Source: Aporrectodea caliginosa (taxonomy: Eukaryota; Annelida; Clitellata; Crassiclitellata; Lumbricidae). Taken from it: 64,000 nucleotides of DNA. The DNA is taken from the NCBI GenBank assembly GCA_020284085.1, contig JACEVL010000106.1, forward strand, positions 522,001 through 586,000. Direction: 5' to 3'. The notes under the pieces were generated by a model. It was not told the origin of the DNA. It saw only the letters and a list, made by a program, of their open reading frames with translations, and did no database searches. This document shows positions 11,301-21,583 of the stretch, one piece after another. The translations under genes were made by a program, and so were the position numbers. Each line of letters opens with the position of its first letter. Position 1 is the stretch's first letter.

Positions 11301-11999
11301 GTCTGTGTCCGAACTTCGAAAACAATGTGTTAGAACGAGTAGGCAGTGTAGCTTTTATGCTTCGACATTTCCCAATTATTCAAGATCAAAATGGAAGGTT
11401 CTTAGCGCTCAATTCATCGGACAAAGTGCGCATTCAGCTGAAATGAAAACAGAATCAATGAAAAATTGCAAAAACTATACTAAAACTGTAAAAAAATAAA
11501 ACAAATGTCCACTGTTAAACAATCTCGCATCACAATGTACCGTTAGAAAGGCGGTTCAGAGCTGAATCGAATGACATACTATGGGTTGAAATATCTCGAA
11601 GGATAACAAGTTTTTGGTGTTTAGCCGTTTTCAGACTTAGCTGCATGTCGCGAACCAGGGCAAATGGTAAAAAGTTAATAACTTCTACAAATAATGGGCA
11701 TATTCTGAATATTAATACATCGTTTTATTCAGTTTTAAGAGCGCTTTCCAACGATTTATTTAATGGTAGTTAATTAGTTTTAAATTAAAATATTTTACAT
11801 GAAAACCTGCAATTTCCTCGAAAAATGCCATTTTCCGTAACTTTGGCCCTCTGGTGGGTGCGGAAGACATTAATATTTTAAAAAACTTTTCCGACTTTTT
11901 TACCCCATAATTTAGGCAACTTTTGGTTGCTATTACTTTTCGAATTTCTAATTTTCGCTTTTTTCACTCCACCCTAGTACACAGCCCTGCGATAAAGCA
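11301..11999. other. Mostly unassigned, includes an empty-site paralogue and one CCACCCTA end
   Basis: 11456-11525 (plus) matches the sequence flanking the 8103-10956 element and is uninterrupted. About 11570-11978 has no recognised coding and ends TTTCACTCCACCCTA, the reverse complement of the TAGGGTGG terminus seen at 24779, 28604 and 38232. It may be one end of such an element, but no partner end was found. Confidence 0.4.
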
Positions 12000-12560
12000 A
12001 AAAGAGTGGTGACCCAATGAGAACTAGTGAAGTGGCCAATTATGACTGCCAACAGAAACTAATAGACGAAGAATTATAATGTCGCGGTCAAAGAGGTCGC
12101 ACTGACATCAAACAGAGTCAGAGAAACAGAAAAAGTTGGATGTGCAATGTGCAGGCAGAAGACAGAAAGCGTTACTTGGGCCTGATCCTTGGCGCCATAT
12201 TCATCCAAAAGTATGCGAAGCAAGAGGGACTCAGTGGAATGGTTTTCCTTAAATCTGACTGATTTACCATGACCAAGTTATTGGAATTCACATACAGTGT
12301 TATTTGACGGCTAAAATTTTCTTAATAATTTTCGATATGAATGTTGCATTAGATAAAGGCCTGCAGTTGACCATTTCGCTTGGATCAAGTCCCTCACGCT
12401 TCAAGGAAAAAGAATGGAACGCTTTTGGTAAACAGACAGAACGCCTTCCTCTAGCTAGCTCTTACAGCAGAGAGTTAGGAATGTGAAAAGATCATCTACA
12501 AATTCCTGCACAATTCCTTGGTAGAGGATCGAGCTCGCAGGTCTTCGATGAAGACGATAA
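12000..12560 (-). mobile_element. Decayed LINE-like fragment, minus strand
   Basis: The minus strand near 12115 reads LTLFDVSATSLTA, a decayed form of the (L/F)DxSAAFDTVDH block, and 12330-12480 is collinear with RT upstream of it. Frameshifts are frequent, so the class is tentative. Confidence 0.35.
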
Positions 12561-13126
12561 TACATCTTTTGACGGCGCGCCTTTGTCCTGCGCGCCAAGG
12601 ACGGGTCACCGTAGGCTATAATTATTATATTGTTGCATGTAGGCGTGTGGATATAGCAGTACGTGGAGTAAGTAGGATGAGCTGCACGCCTAACGCTTTA
12701 GCGCGAAATTCCCTAGGTTATATATATGGCCTTAATATATATTATAGTAGCGACAGAAGTGATTTGGTTGTTAATGTTGGTGCCAGCTCTTTGTTAAGCA
12801 GCTGGTTTTGGTCTTCTTATGGATGACAGCTGTATTTTTGGTGAACTCGGTGGTAGGAGTCTTGCTCAAACTTTTTCGTTTCTTCTGTGCTAAGTTGGTG
12901 AACTTTCGTTGATGTTTCTACCGTTTTGTAGAAGTGTATTCCGCTTATATATTGCTGTTAAATATTGTTAAATCTGAAACCTGGGACGCATTGCAGTTTC
13001 TCCCTAGACTTACATGCCACAATATATGCACGATATAATTATATGCACGTACAATTAATAGCCTATGAATATTTGTTTACATGTATGGATTATTATTTAT
13101 TTGTTTACAGGTATGGATAATTATTT
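12561..13126. other. Unassigned stretch
   Basis: AT-rich DNA. No coding or structural feature was recognised; ORFs here look random. Confidence 0.4.
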
Positions 13127-13540
13127 ATGTTCCTCACAAGCATATGGATAAGCAGATATAAAATAAAGAAGACCAACACAAACTCTAGGCCTACGAGTAA
13201 TACGACCTATTTTCTTTTACGGGTCAGAATGTGGGACAAGCGAAAGCAAGATAAAACAGAATACTTAGCCTATAGCAGAAAAGAGTTGGCGGCCAGAAAT
13301 ATAAGGAATTTCAAGAAGACAGAAAATATAAGAAATGATGACATAAGACAATCATTAGGTATCGAAACAACTCTGCTAGACAGAGCGGTTCAACGAAGAC
13401 TCCGATGGTTTGACATGTAGAGAGAATGACAGTTTAGAGAATATAACACAATGCACTGCATGCAAGATTCGAAGGAAAACGAAACAAGCAGATCAAGGCT
13501 ACGCTGGATAGATAATAAAAAATTAGGATACTATCACTTG
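13127..13540 (+). mobile_element. RTE-type LINE 3' part, first segment
   Basis: Across frame breaks the plus strand gives FFYGSECGT (13210), then AARNIRNFKKTENIRNDD and LDRAVQRRLRWFDM (about 13290-13420). These match the LLYG-x-E-x-W ... R-I-x-x-R-L-x-W-(F/Y)-G-H ending of RTE-type retrotransposons. The segment is cut at 13540 by a hAT element and resumes at 16954. Confidence 0.5.
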
Positions 13541-15104
13541 CAGGGCCGCATTAAGGGTTATGCGGGCCCGGGTGCTGTAATATTGTGATTACCTTCTAAA
13601 GGCCCCCTCTGACAACTACCGGTTCACCACGTACATATTTGTAACATGCTTTATATATACTAGTGTGTAGGCTAGTTACTGCCAAAAGACACTATGAACA
13701 ACTAACGTTACGTTACTATATGGATAGTTGGACACCCATCACTGAGCTCTATTGGTACAATATTGGTACAATAATTGCCTTGCGCTGAGGAATGTTTGAA
13801 ATAATATATGCATTGTCTCTCTCGCGCGCGTTTTCTCTCGCAGGCGGTCTCTTTCAGTTTCTCTCTGCAGCCTCCAGTGTTCATTTTACCCGGCCCATTG
13901 CTAAAGTAGTTTTTTGTGTTCAGAATACAGTCGCCAATAATTCATTCGTTTACTTTAAAATAAAATACGATTTAAATTAAATTTTCAATTTTAATTGCTA
14001 CTAGGTAATAAAGCGTTATAGGGAACCGATATAATGAAATTCTTTACCAAAAATCAAGACAATAACGATGGTAACGGCGGTAATGTGACTGAAAACGTTA
14101 GCATTGCAGATAATTCTATTAGCATTGCAATGTTGTTCACGAAAACGAGTTAATAGCTGTGAAACTTAACACAGTCTCAGTTGCTCAGTCAGAGGATTTT
14201 TTAAAGAGTAAGCACAGTAACAGACGTTGGTCATCGCTCATCAGAATGATTTTTCACTAGCTGTTGGTGAAAAGTTAACTGATGCAGACAAATAATATTT
14301 CGATTCTGACTGAATTCTGTTAGGCGTTCTCCACCAGAATTCGTACACGTGGCCTAGCACTTTCGCATTACGCATGCACCCCCTGCGATAAAATCCTAAC
14401 TACCCCACTTTACTGAAGTTATAAAGGCTATCTGACCATTTCAATTATTTAACTCAAAACTTTGTGGTCATATTATAGCTGAATCATTTGAATGTAAAAA
14501 CCACCGCTTATCAGTATTTTAGATTCATCAGCAGTCGGCCTATAATCGCAGGCATAAAATCTTTTACTGGATGAAAATGTATAAATTGAAATGTGAGTTA
14601 TTATCAACATAAATAATACTTTAACTGACTGCTTGATGTAAGTAATCATAATAAAGAATTGATACCAAATTACCAATATTTGCTATTATATTCCATTAAG
14701 TTCATTATGAATTAGAAGATAAATTACAATCAGAAATCTGGAGCTCGATAAAGGAGAGAAAGATTAGTGAAAGTCAGGAACGCAGACGAGAGACAGACGC
14801 TCCTTCAAAGTCTTGCATTTTCAATTTCATCAAAAGCATGATGCAGCAAATCAAGCTGAAAATATCATTGCAAGTAGTAGTAGAAATGGAGTTGATGATC
14901 ATGGTACAGAGCGAGTTGTTGATGTAGGCTACTCCATGGAGAATCGTAGACAATGCAACGCAACAACTCATTCTCTTGAAGTTATATAGCGTAATGCGAT
15001 AAATGTCATTATTCACATAATCACATTTTCATATTTTCTGTAATTTCTTTATAATTAGATTCCGAGATGGACCTTTTAAACCAGAAATTGATTTTCATAT
15101 TTAC

Positions 15105-15252
<148 letters not shown>

Positions 15253-15529
15253 GAGAATTGACAGTTAACATAAAAAAGCGTTAGTGTTGCTGTGACCATC
15301 GCTCTCCTCCTTCTGATAGTTTCGACATAGTGCCCTGGAAGGCGACTGCGTTGAATCGCTGAACAGTCACCGACAGGCTCTGAAAGAGGAAGCGTGTCTC
15401 ACGGTTATCTCCGGTAGTTGTCGTCAGGCGGCGACCCAGCTCTGAGATGAAAGCGAAACCCTCCTTGTTGAGAGGCCCAAGGGTTTCGACGGCGACCGGT
15501 ATGAAGATGTATCTCCTCTGTAGCTCGGC
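15253..15529 (-). mobile_element. R2/R4/HERO-type LINE C-terminal fragment between two ATT arrays
   Basis: Reading from 15529 down across the frame gives YIFIPVAVETLGPLNKEGF, then FISELGRRLTTTTGDNRETR and VQRFNAVAF. This is the extreme C-terminus shared by all members of this family in the window: F-(I/V)-P-(V/L)-A-(V/F)-E-T-(L/M)-G-P, G-D-x-R-E-T, Q-R-F-N-A-V-A-F. The 5' end is cut exactly at one ATT array and the 3' UTR ends at another. It lacks the 3' hairpin found in other copies, so it is another subfamily. Confidence 0.7.
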
Positions 15530-15532
15530 TAC

Positions 15533-15631
<99 letters not shown>
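15530..15631. repeat. (ATT)n microsatellite
   Basis: Perfect array separating two minus-strand retrotransposon fragments. Confidence 0.95.
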
Positions 15632-16239
15632 GAGACAAATTTATTTCTTCATAAAACCAACAAACTTATTACAGACTGATTAAAAATGGCTGTTTCAATA
15701 ATTTTATAAGCCGTCATTCAGTCCTGAGCTACTGTTGTTGCGGTCCGCGGTGGCTAAAACAGACAGAGAGTTTCCAATCTGTAGGGCGACCGATAGGCGT
15801 TGCAGCAGATGACTGGTCTCACGCTGGTCGCCTGTCGCTGCTGAGATCTTGCGTCCAAGTTCATGAACAAACTGCAGTGATTCTGTGTGCCAGCTTCCTG
15901 TAGTTTCGACTGCAACAGGAACGAAATGATGTGATTGTGATATAGCAGCATATTTTGATTCCTTGTTGCGAGCTGCCTTTTCCGCTGCCGCACCTGCGTT
16001 TTGCGATGTTATATGTTCGTAGGATGCAGCGAAAGTATCTGGCACTGTGACATCCCATGCCAAGCAACGACCTCTGTACCAAGGTATGATGGTGACTCCG
16101 TCAGGCCTTTTGCCGTCAGATCTGGAGAGGCCATTGGGCTCTTTGATTGCAGGGATTTTGGCTCTGGTGAAAGCCCGCCAAATAACGTCATTGAGCATGC
16201 CATGTCGATGTTGTCTTCCTGCTCCTTTGACGCAGGAGA
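15632..16239 (-). mobile_element. R2/R4/HERO-type LINE fragment with endonuclease domain
   Basis: An open minus-strand frame (16239 to 15704) starts at the microsatellite with GAGRQHRHGMLNDVIWRAF. It continues with the restriction-like endonuclease motifs SDGKRPDG and GRCLAWDVTVPDTF, an Ala-rich helix, then KYAAISQSHHFVPVAVE and TGDQRETSHLLQRLSVALQ. P-D-G ... W-D-V-T-V ... K-x-x-K-Y is the PD-(D/E)XK-type core used by R2-like non-LTR elements to nick their target. The fragment is truncated at its 5' end exactly at an ATT array, just inside the CCHC knuckle. It is uninterrupted over about 165 codons, so fairly young. Confidence 0.85.
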
Positions 16240-16299
<60 letters not shown>

Positions 16300-16322
16300 T
16301 TTTATTATTATTATAATTTTTT
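16240..16322. repeat. (ATT)n microsatellite
   Basis: ATT array, degenerate from about 16300. Confidence 0.9.
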
Positions 16323-16420
16323 TTACCCGAGGTATCAAGGATCCCCAGGATTTAGAAAAAATTGCTATAAGGAGCAGGAAATTTGTCTGGAGGGTCAGAC
16401 CTCGTCTTTAGGGTTTGCAG
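16323..16420 (-). mobile_element. 3'-UTR-only piece of the R2/R4/HERO-type LINE
   Basis: This 98-bp island between two ATT arrays carries, on the minus strand, CCTGGGGATCCTTGATACCTCGGG at 16349-16326 (stem-loop arms CCTGGGG and CCTCGGG), then TAAAA and AAT units. It matches the 3' termini of copies that keep their ORF, so it is a severely 5'-truncated insertion. Confidence 0.65.
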
Positions 16421-16502
<82 letters not shown>

Positions 16503-16505
16503 TAT
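16421..16505. repeat. (ATT)n then (ATC)n microsatellite
   Basis: ATT units to 16471, then ATC units. Confidence 0.9.
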
Positions 16506-16953
16506 TACTATTTTTACACTAATTATTTTTCATTAAATGTAGTTTGATAGCCTTTTTTATTGGCTTATAATCAAACTTGGGCTAAATGAAAAAAGGAGGC
16601 CCTGATCGACCCTGAGAAGAGTCTGCCCGGGGCCCGCCTTGACTCTCGACGTCCATGTGGACACGCAATGATTAGTGTCAGGTAAACAACTATAAGTTAT
16701 TAAGTAGTCTTAATTAAATTAATTGTGATTTCGTTCACTTATTTATGTCGAATAACTATAAATAATTAAATTAATTATTACCTCGTATTAAGCCTATTTA
16801 AGTAGCAGCATTTTTGCTAGATTTAACAGTAAGTGAATAACAAGCATATTGCAAAATTTCTTCACTTCCGGTTCCGAAAATGCGGGCCCCTCGAACTGCG
16901 GGCCCGGATGCTGCAGCACCCTTAGCACCCCCTTATGCGGCCCTGATCACTTG

Positions 16954-17070
16954 AACTAAGACTAAAAGGAGCTGACAAAATAAAGACGGAGGAGACTGGA
17001 GATTATTTATTGGCACCCATCGCCACCAATTAGCTGGCGTCACAAACTGATGATGATATTTATGCATGTA
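16954..17070 (+). mobile_element. RTE-type LINE 3' tail, second segment
   Basis: Resumes the RTE sequence after the hAT element. It ends TGGCACCCATCGCCACCAAT, TAGCTGGCGTCACAAACTG and a short (ATG) repeat. The same 3' end recurs at 41310-41395. Confidence 0.5.
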
Positions 17071-17289
17071 TATAAATTTATGTGTAGTTGACTTCTGTGG
17101 TACCAACCTTCTGAAGGAAACATGCGCAATAGGCGTTATGGTAGCAACACATGTAAACAGACCACGTTAATCCCGGTCTACTGAAAGCTGACGTAGCGAC
17201 GCACAGGCGGAACGAGGGAAGACAGACAGATATGACAAACAGCTATAGACAGACAAATATACATGATAGAGACAGAGATGAATGAACAA

Positions 17290-17560
17290 AAGAAGCTACC
17301 AGAATTGAAATTGTGGTAGTAACCAAGCGGAATATCTTTCCAAACAAAGTGTGACTACGTACCAAATAGACCGTGTGGGACTAACACGAGCGAACGACGA
17401 AGGAGAGAGACCCACGTGCAGCAGGGAACAATTGAATGTTATGGTCAGGTCAACAGTGTCGAAGGCCGTATGTATTTGCAAGCATGTGTAGTTGTGCGTG
17501 ATTGCATCTGGACGTTGCTTCAGCGCCTTAAGAGTGCCAAGCGAAGGCACTTCTAGCTAA
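17290..17560 (-). mobile_element. L2-like LINE RT fragment
   Basis: The minus strand encodes TAFDTVDLTITFNCSLLHV and GLSPSSFARVSPTRSIWYVV, a decayed AAFDTVDHxILLxxL ... GIxxxxxxWFxSYLxxR block. Confidence 0.5.
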
Positions 17561-18439
17561 CAAAGCAGATTACAAAATTTTAAAATAAAGACAAGTTTCG
17601 TCGGTAACAAATAATGTTTGTGAAGCTCTGGAAAGAAGTTACCATCTAATAGGTCCCGTATGAAAAATACAGAAGTGGAAGAGAGAAAACAGATTAGCTC
17701 TAAACTGACTTAACATGCTATGTAATACGAAATGTCTATCCGTTAGATCAACCTTACACCTAACCAAACGACGGATCTACTTACATCCCCATACAGCATC
17801 GAAATCAAACATGACAGCTAAGTTTTTGTCGGTCTGCGCTGGTCTGCATGTTAGTAAATGTCATTAGGAAAAGGAACTTCATAAATACGGAAACCTATGC
17901 ACAGAAACTATTATAATAGGAGCCACCATGCGAGCTCCCGCATACAACATTTGACAAATATCACAATGTTCGTACTCTCTTGACAAAGTTGCGTCGGTAG
18001 CACATTGTTACGGTGCCGTCGATCAGCCCCTTATTTCTAGAAGATGGTTATTGGTCGAGCCGCCGAGCGCAAGTGAAACAGGGCTTCGTTGCGTGCCAAA
18101 TGGTAAATCGAAATGCCACCAGTTACTAACTCTTGAGATAGCTCCAAGCACAAGCGTTGCTGATTCCCCCCGCCCCCAACGAAAAACCCCGGCTGGAGGA
18201 GACGCACACGTCCCTAGGTTTCCGACTCTACCGCAGAGCAGGAAGGATAGGCCCATTTCAATCAGTCACGTAAGCCAAGACGACATGCGAATAAAATGCC
18301 GACTAACGTACAAATGAAATAAAGTACGCAAACTTAGCAACAGTAAACTCCAGCATGTTATAATTACTGAACAAATTCTACATTTGGATTAGACAATCCG
18401 CCTAAATAATCCGATTATCCGATATGGAACGACAGCCGA
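17561..18439. other. Unassigned stretch
   Basis: No recognised gene or repeat. A pair of overlapping ORFs on opposite strands at 18023-18317 in a locally GC-rich patch shows no family motif. Confidence 0.35.
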
Positions 18440-18810
18440 TGTGGACGGTGACATGGGCAGGACTTCCGTGTTTGACCAAGATTGACGATCTTTCAGTTCC
18501 CGCCGCGACTAGGGGAACTTCTAGTTCCCTGGGGTCTCTTGGCTGCTAGGCAACGCAGAGCTTTCTCGTTTGCAGGCCCCTCCATCTGAAATGACCTGTC
18601 GTCGGATCTGCGTTTCTTATCCCTGACCAATTAAACTGGGTTTTATAAATTACTCAAGTCTTTTTCTTTAGCCGTGACTGGGCTGGGCGCGCTCCTGAGT
18701 AGGTTTCTTGAAGGGACGCTATATATAAGTCCCCAGAATGAATCAATGAATGAATGATTGAATGAATGAATGAATGAATGATTGAATGAATGAATTAATG
18801 AATGAACAAA
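18440..18810 (+). mobile_element. L2/CR1-like LINE 3' end
   Basis: The sequence is collinear with the C-terminal RT and UTR of the local LINEs. It ends CGCTCCTGAGTAGGTTTCTT, GGGACGCTATATATAAGT and a long (TGAA)n tail with variants (18740-18805). Confidence 0.55.
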
Positions 18811-19162
18811 CATGCATATTTCAATGCTTCATAGGCACTTTTTTTATTGGACTTCAAAATATTATTTAAATGAACGTAAACTTGTAGCAAGAATAGGATT
18901 CGAATCGACAACGCAGTTAGATTTGTATCGAAACGAGTTTCAAGTAAAAATTAGTAGTGTTATACGGATCCATTTCCTTCGTAAAAAAATCTTTTTTTAT
19001 TAACCTCGAAGATATTTAAGCCGAAATTTGAAACGCTGTATTGTTGTCAAAACGTTTAGTGTACTAGATATAGTCTACTGCTTTGCTGCTTACATTCAGA
19101 ACATAGCTTATAGGAAGCTGCCAGGTTTGCTAGTATGTTGTAAATTAAACTTCCAGAATTCG

Positions 19163-19170
19163 TATAAAAG
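19163..19170 (+). promoter_or_regulatory. Candidate TATA box of the Ig receptor gene
   Basis: TATAAAAG lies 169 bp upstream of the first ATG that opens a hydrophobic leader. Its spacing to a leader-encoding ATG supports a promoter, but no transcript evidence is available. Confidence 0.35.
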
Positions 19171-19331
19171 GGGTATCAAATTTATCTGCAGCTAAGCGAC
19201 ATTCTCCTTCTCTCACTGATCTATTCGCAACCGGACTCCTGTATCCACTTGAACAAATCGAAAGAGCACTCGTGAATAACTTGGTGCAGTGAACTTAGCT
19301 ATTATGTAGCGCTTTAGGTCCGGAGTTTGCA

Positions 19332-19385
19332 ATGACGATTACTGAAATACCAAAACACCTCTTGCGGCTAATTATTGTTATCTTT
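19332..19385 (+). CDS. Candidate first coding exon (signal peptide) of the Ig receptor
   Basis: The ATG at 19332 opens MTITEIPKHLLRLIIVIF, a basic/polar start followed by a hydrophobic core as in a signal peptide, 45 bp upstream of the first Ig exon. Joining needs a very short intron. If the donor is GTTAAA at 19386 and the acceptor is the second AG of CAGAG at 19430-19431, the frame is kept and the leader runs into NVIGGITSK. The donor is not consensus and other Ig exons begin in phase 1, so the true leader may be elsewhere. Confidence 0.3.
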
Positions 19386-19429
19386 GTTAAAATTTGAGTT
19401 GTTCAAAGTGCTAATTTCTTTTTTTTCAG

Positions 19430-19762
19430 AGAATGTAATCGGAGGCATTACTTCGAAGCCTTTAAGCGTGTTTCTTCGTTCCGACAAAAACGATCCTATT
19501 ATATTCAACTGCACTACAACAACAAAGTATTTTCCATGGTGGACAATTCACTACAATTCAGATCCAATCAACCATATAATAACAAACTCGACTTGTGGAG
19601 TTATAGCGGGGGCTAGCTATTGGTTCATGGCAGAAACTGTAGGACCAGGATCGTGTAGTCTGATCCTCATTGCTCGTTGGGATGCCCTAGCTATTCGGGC
19701 ATGCAGTTTGGTCTGTACAGACTCAACTTTATCATCTGCAAGAGCGATCATAGTACCAGTCA
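19430..19762 (+). CDS. Ig-superfamily receptor, exon for Ig-like domain 1
   Basis: A 333-bp exon with acceptor TTTTTTTTCAG and donor A|GTGAGT, phase 1 at both ends as is usual for Ig domains. Numbering from the first full codon, the domain shows a B-strand Cys (residue 27, in PIIFNC), Trp 36/37 for the C strand, an L-x-L-I strand before R82, and an F-strand pair C91/C95 in ACSLVCTD. Extra Cys 55 and 75 could form a second disulfide. Two N-glycosylation sequons are visible (NCT at 26, NST at 52). The domain is Ig-like and divergent, fitting a secreted or membrane receptor ectodomain. The next exon lies 14 kb away across a transposon-filled intron. Gene identity is unknown: an immune-type or adhesion receptor are both possible. 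Confidence 0.7.
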
Positions 19763-20044
19763 GTGAGTTCTTTATTACTGTGGTACCTGCGGGTACTTTT
19801 AAAATTAAACTATATCTTATAGAAGTTACCTACAGATAATTGCGTGAGTTTTCTTTAATATGGGGACTTTAACCGTCTCTTCCTCGTATCGATGTTTATC
19901 TGTTTCGATCTACACTATTACCTGTTACGTTACCGACTTTTCAATTCTGCTTAAAATTTCCGATTTCTATGGTAGTACGTTATGCTGAGTTCAATTCGCA
20001 AAGTTTCGATTAGGCCTTCTTTTCTTTTCTCTGTCAAGACGATT

Positions 20045-20290
20045 AATCAATAGAGAGGGGAGTAGAATTATAGTGGATAAACACTCTTGCCTGCAGTTTT
20101 CGCGGACCCGGTTCGATACCCGTAAGGCCCCTCTGGGTGTAGCTCATGCCTTGTACAATGAGCTTGCGCCTTGCATGGCTGCGACTTTGTTGATTTATGT
20201 CTTCTGTAATTTGTGTTATTGTGAATTGTTTAATCGCCATAACTTGTACATTTACAGCGCAGTGCATTTGCAGGCTCTTCATGAAATAAC
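20045..20290 (+). mobile_element. tRNA-derived SINE
   Basis: The head carries a box A-like stretch (ATTATAGTGGATAAACAC) and a strong box B (GGTTCGATACC). The 3' tail TACAGCGCAGTGCATTTG followed by AGGCTCTTCATGAAATAA is shared with the SINE at 42881, and an ATT array follows. It is not a tRNA gene, because the head lacks a foldable cloverleaf. Confidence 0.6.
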
Positions 20291-20291
20291 A

Positions 20292-20336
<45 letters not shown>
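20291..20336. repeat. (ATT)n microsatellite
   Basis: Array at the 3' junction of the minus-strand retrotransposon copy that follows. Confidence 0.95.
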
Positions 20337-21472
20337 TTTTTTTAAATGCCCCGAGGTAAACATGATCCCTCAGGGACTTCAATATTAATTAAAAACGTAA
20401 AAGTCTGGAACGATTAGAACTCCTCGGGCTCGGGCAAAAGGCTGGCAAAAGTACCGCAGATTGCAACAGCGTTAAAGCGTTGTATGGCTAGAGATATGCG
20501 TTGGAATAAGTATGTGGCTTCGCGTTGGTCTCCTGACACAAGGGCTAAAAGTCTCCCGATGTCGGTGATCAGGGACATGCAGGCGGCGCCCATGGGGCCC
20601 AGCGTTTCGAAAGCCAGAGGCACAAATTCGTACTCCTCTAGCAGCGCTGTGTATTTCGTTATTTTCCTAAAAGCCGCTATTTCCGCCGCAGCACCAGCAC
20701 TGACAGTGGTCGCCGAGACATATGACGCCGCCAAGGTAACGATCACCGTGACGTCCCACACGAGGCTCCTGCCTACCCGCCACGGAATCAAAGTAAGGCC
20801 GTCAGGTCTTTTTCCGTCTGAACGAACCAGGCCCGGCGGTTCCTTCACTGCCGGGAAGCCAGCTTTTATGAGGCTCCGGCATATGATGTCGTTTATTGCA
20901 CCATGCCTAGCGATCCTACCGAAACCGAGAGGGCATGACAGTCCGTGATTGCCTCTGGCGTTGACTGTCGCTCCACATCCGCAGGAATGTGGTTGGCAGA
21001 TGGCTGCGCCCAGTCTCAGGCCAACGGCGATCCTGACCGCATCGTCGCTCAGACGGAGGCCACAGGTGGCGATCGGCAATGCATACAGCCAGTCCCCTGC
21101 GTGCTGCACCGAGACTGCCTTGTATCTCGCCCGTTCCACGGGTTCCACGAGGTTTGCCTCCACCTCGGTCACCTCCCTCAAAATGAGGGGTAGGTCCCAT
21201 CCGGCTTGGGAGCGAGGCGCCCCGCATGCGTCAGCGCTGATCCCTGTCCTACTCCTCCATTCCCCCAGACTGGACAGGAAGCGGATGTCTGCCGTTGTGG
21301 AGAGCTCTCCAAGGATGGACGACTGAAGTTCGAGGGTGCCCGCGGCCGAGGCCAAAAAGGCGGGAAGTGCCAGCGAGGACACCCTACGAACGCCTAAACC
21401 GCCCATCTTGATGGGGAGAGTCGCCTGTCGCCATTGAGATACTGTAAACTTGATGTTGAGAATCGCTTCTAC
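20337..21472 (-). mobile_element. R2/R4/HERO-type LINE, 5'-truncated copy with intact 3' ORF
   Basis: An uninterrupted minus-strand frame runs from the microsatellite junction (about 21470) to a stop at 20414, about 350 codons. In order it contains the RT thumb-like region (QATLPIKMGGLGVRRV), the block GDWLYALPIATCGLRLSDDA, a CCHC knuckle (CGCGATVNARGNHGLSC), then RHGAINDII. The PD-(D/E)XK endonuclease follows (SDGKRPDGLTLIPW, SLVWDVTV, KITKY), and last the conserved tail FVPLAFETLGPM, GDQREATYLFQR and IQRFNAVAI. A short 3' UTR ends in the hairpin CCCTGAGG/CCTCGGGG (20375-20349) and then an ATT array. The domain order RT, knuckle, endonuclease is that of R2-like non-LTR elements. Being open throughout, it is one of the youngest copies here. 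Confidence 0.9.
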
Positions 21473-21490
21473 TATTATTATTATTATAAT

Positions 21491-21582
<92 letters not shown>
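21473..21582. repeat. (ATT)n to (AAT)n switch array
   Basis: Starts as ATT units (21473-21486), passes through TATAATTATAAT and continues as AAT units to 21582. The switch in register lies between two retrotransposon copies placed head to head. Confidence 0.95.
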
Positions 21583-21583
<1 letters not shown>

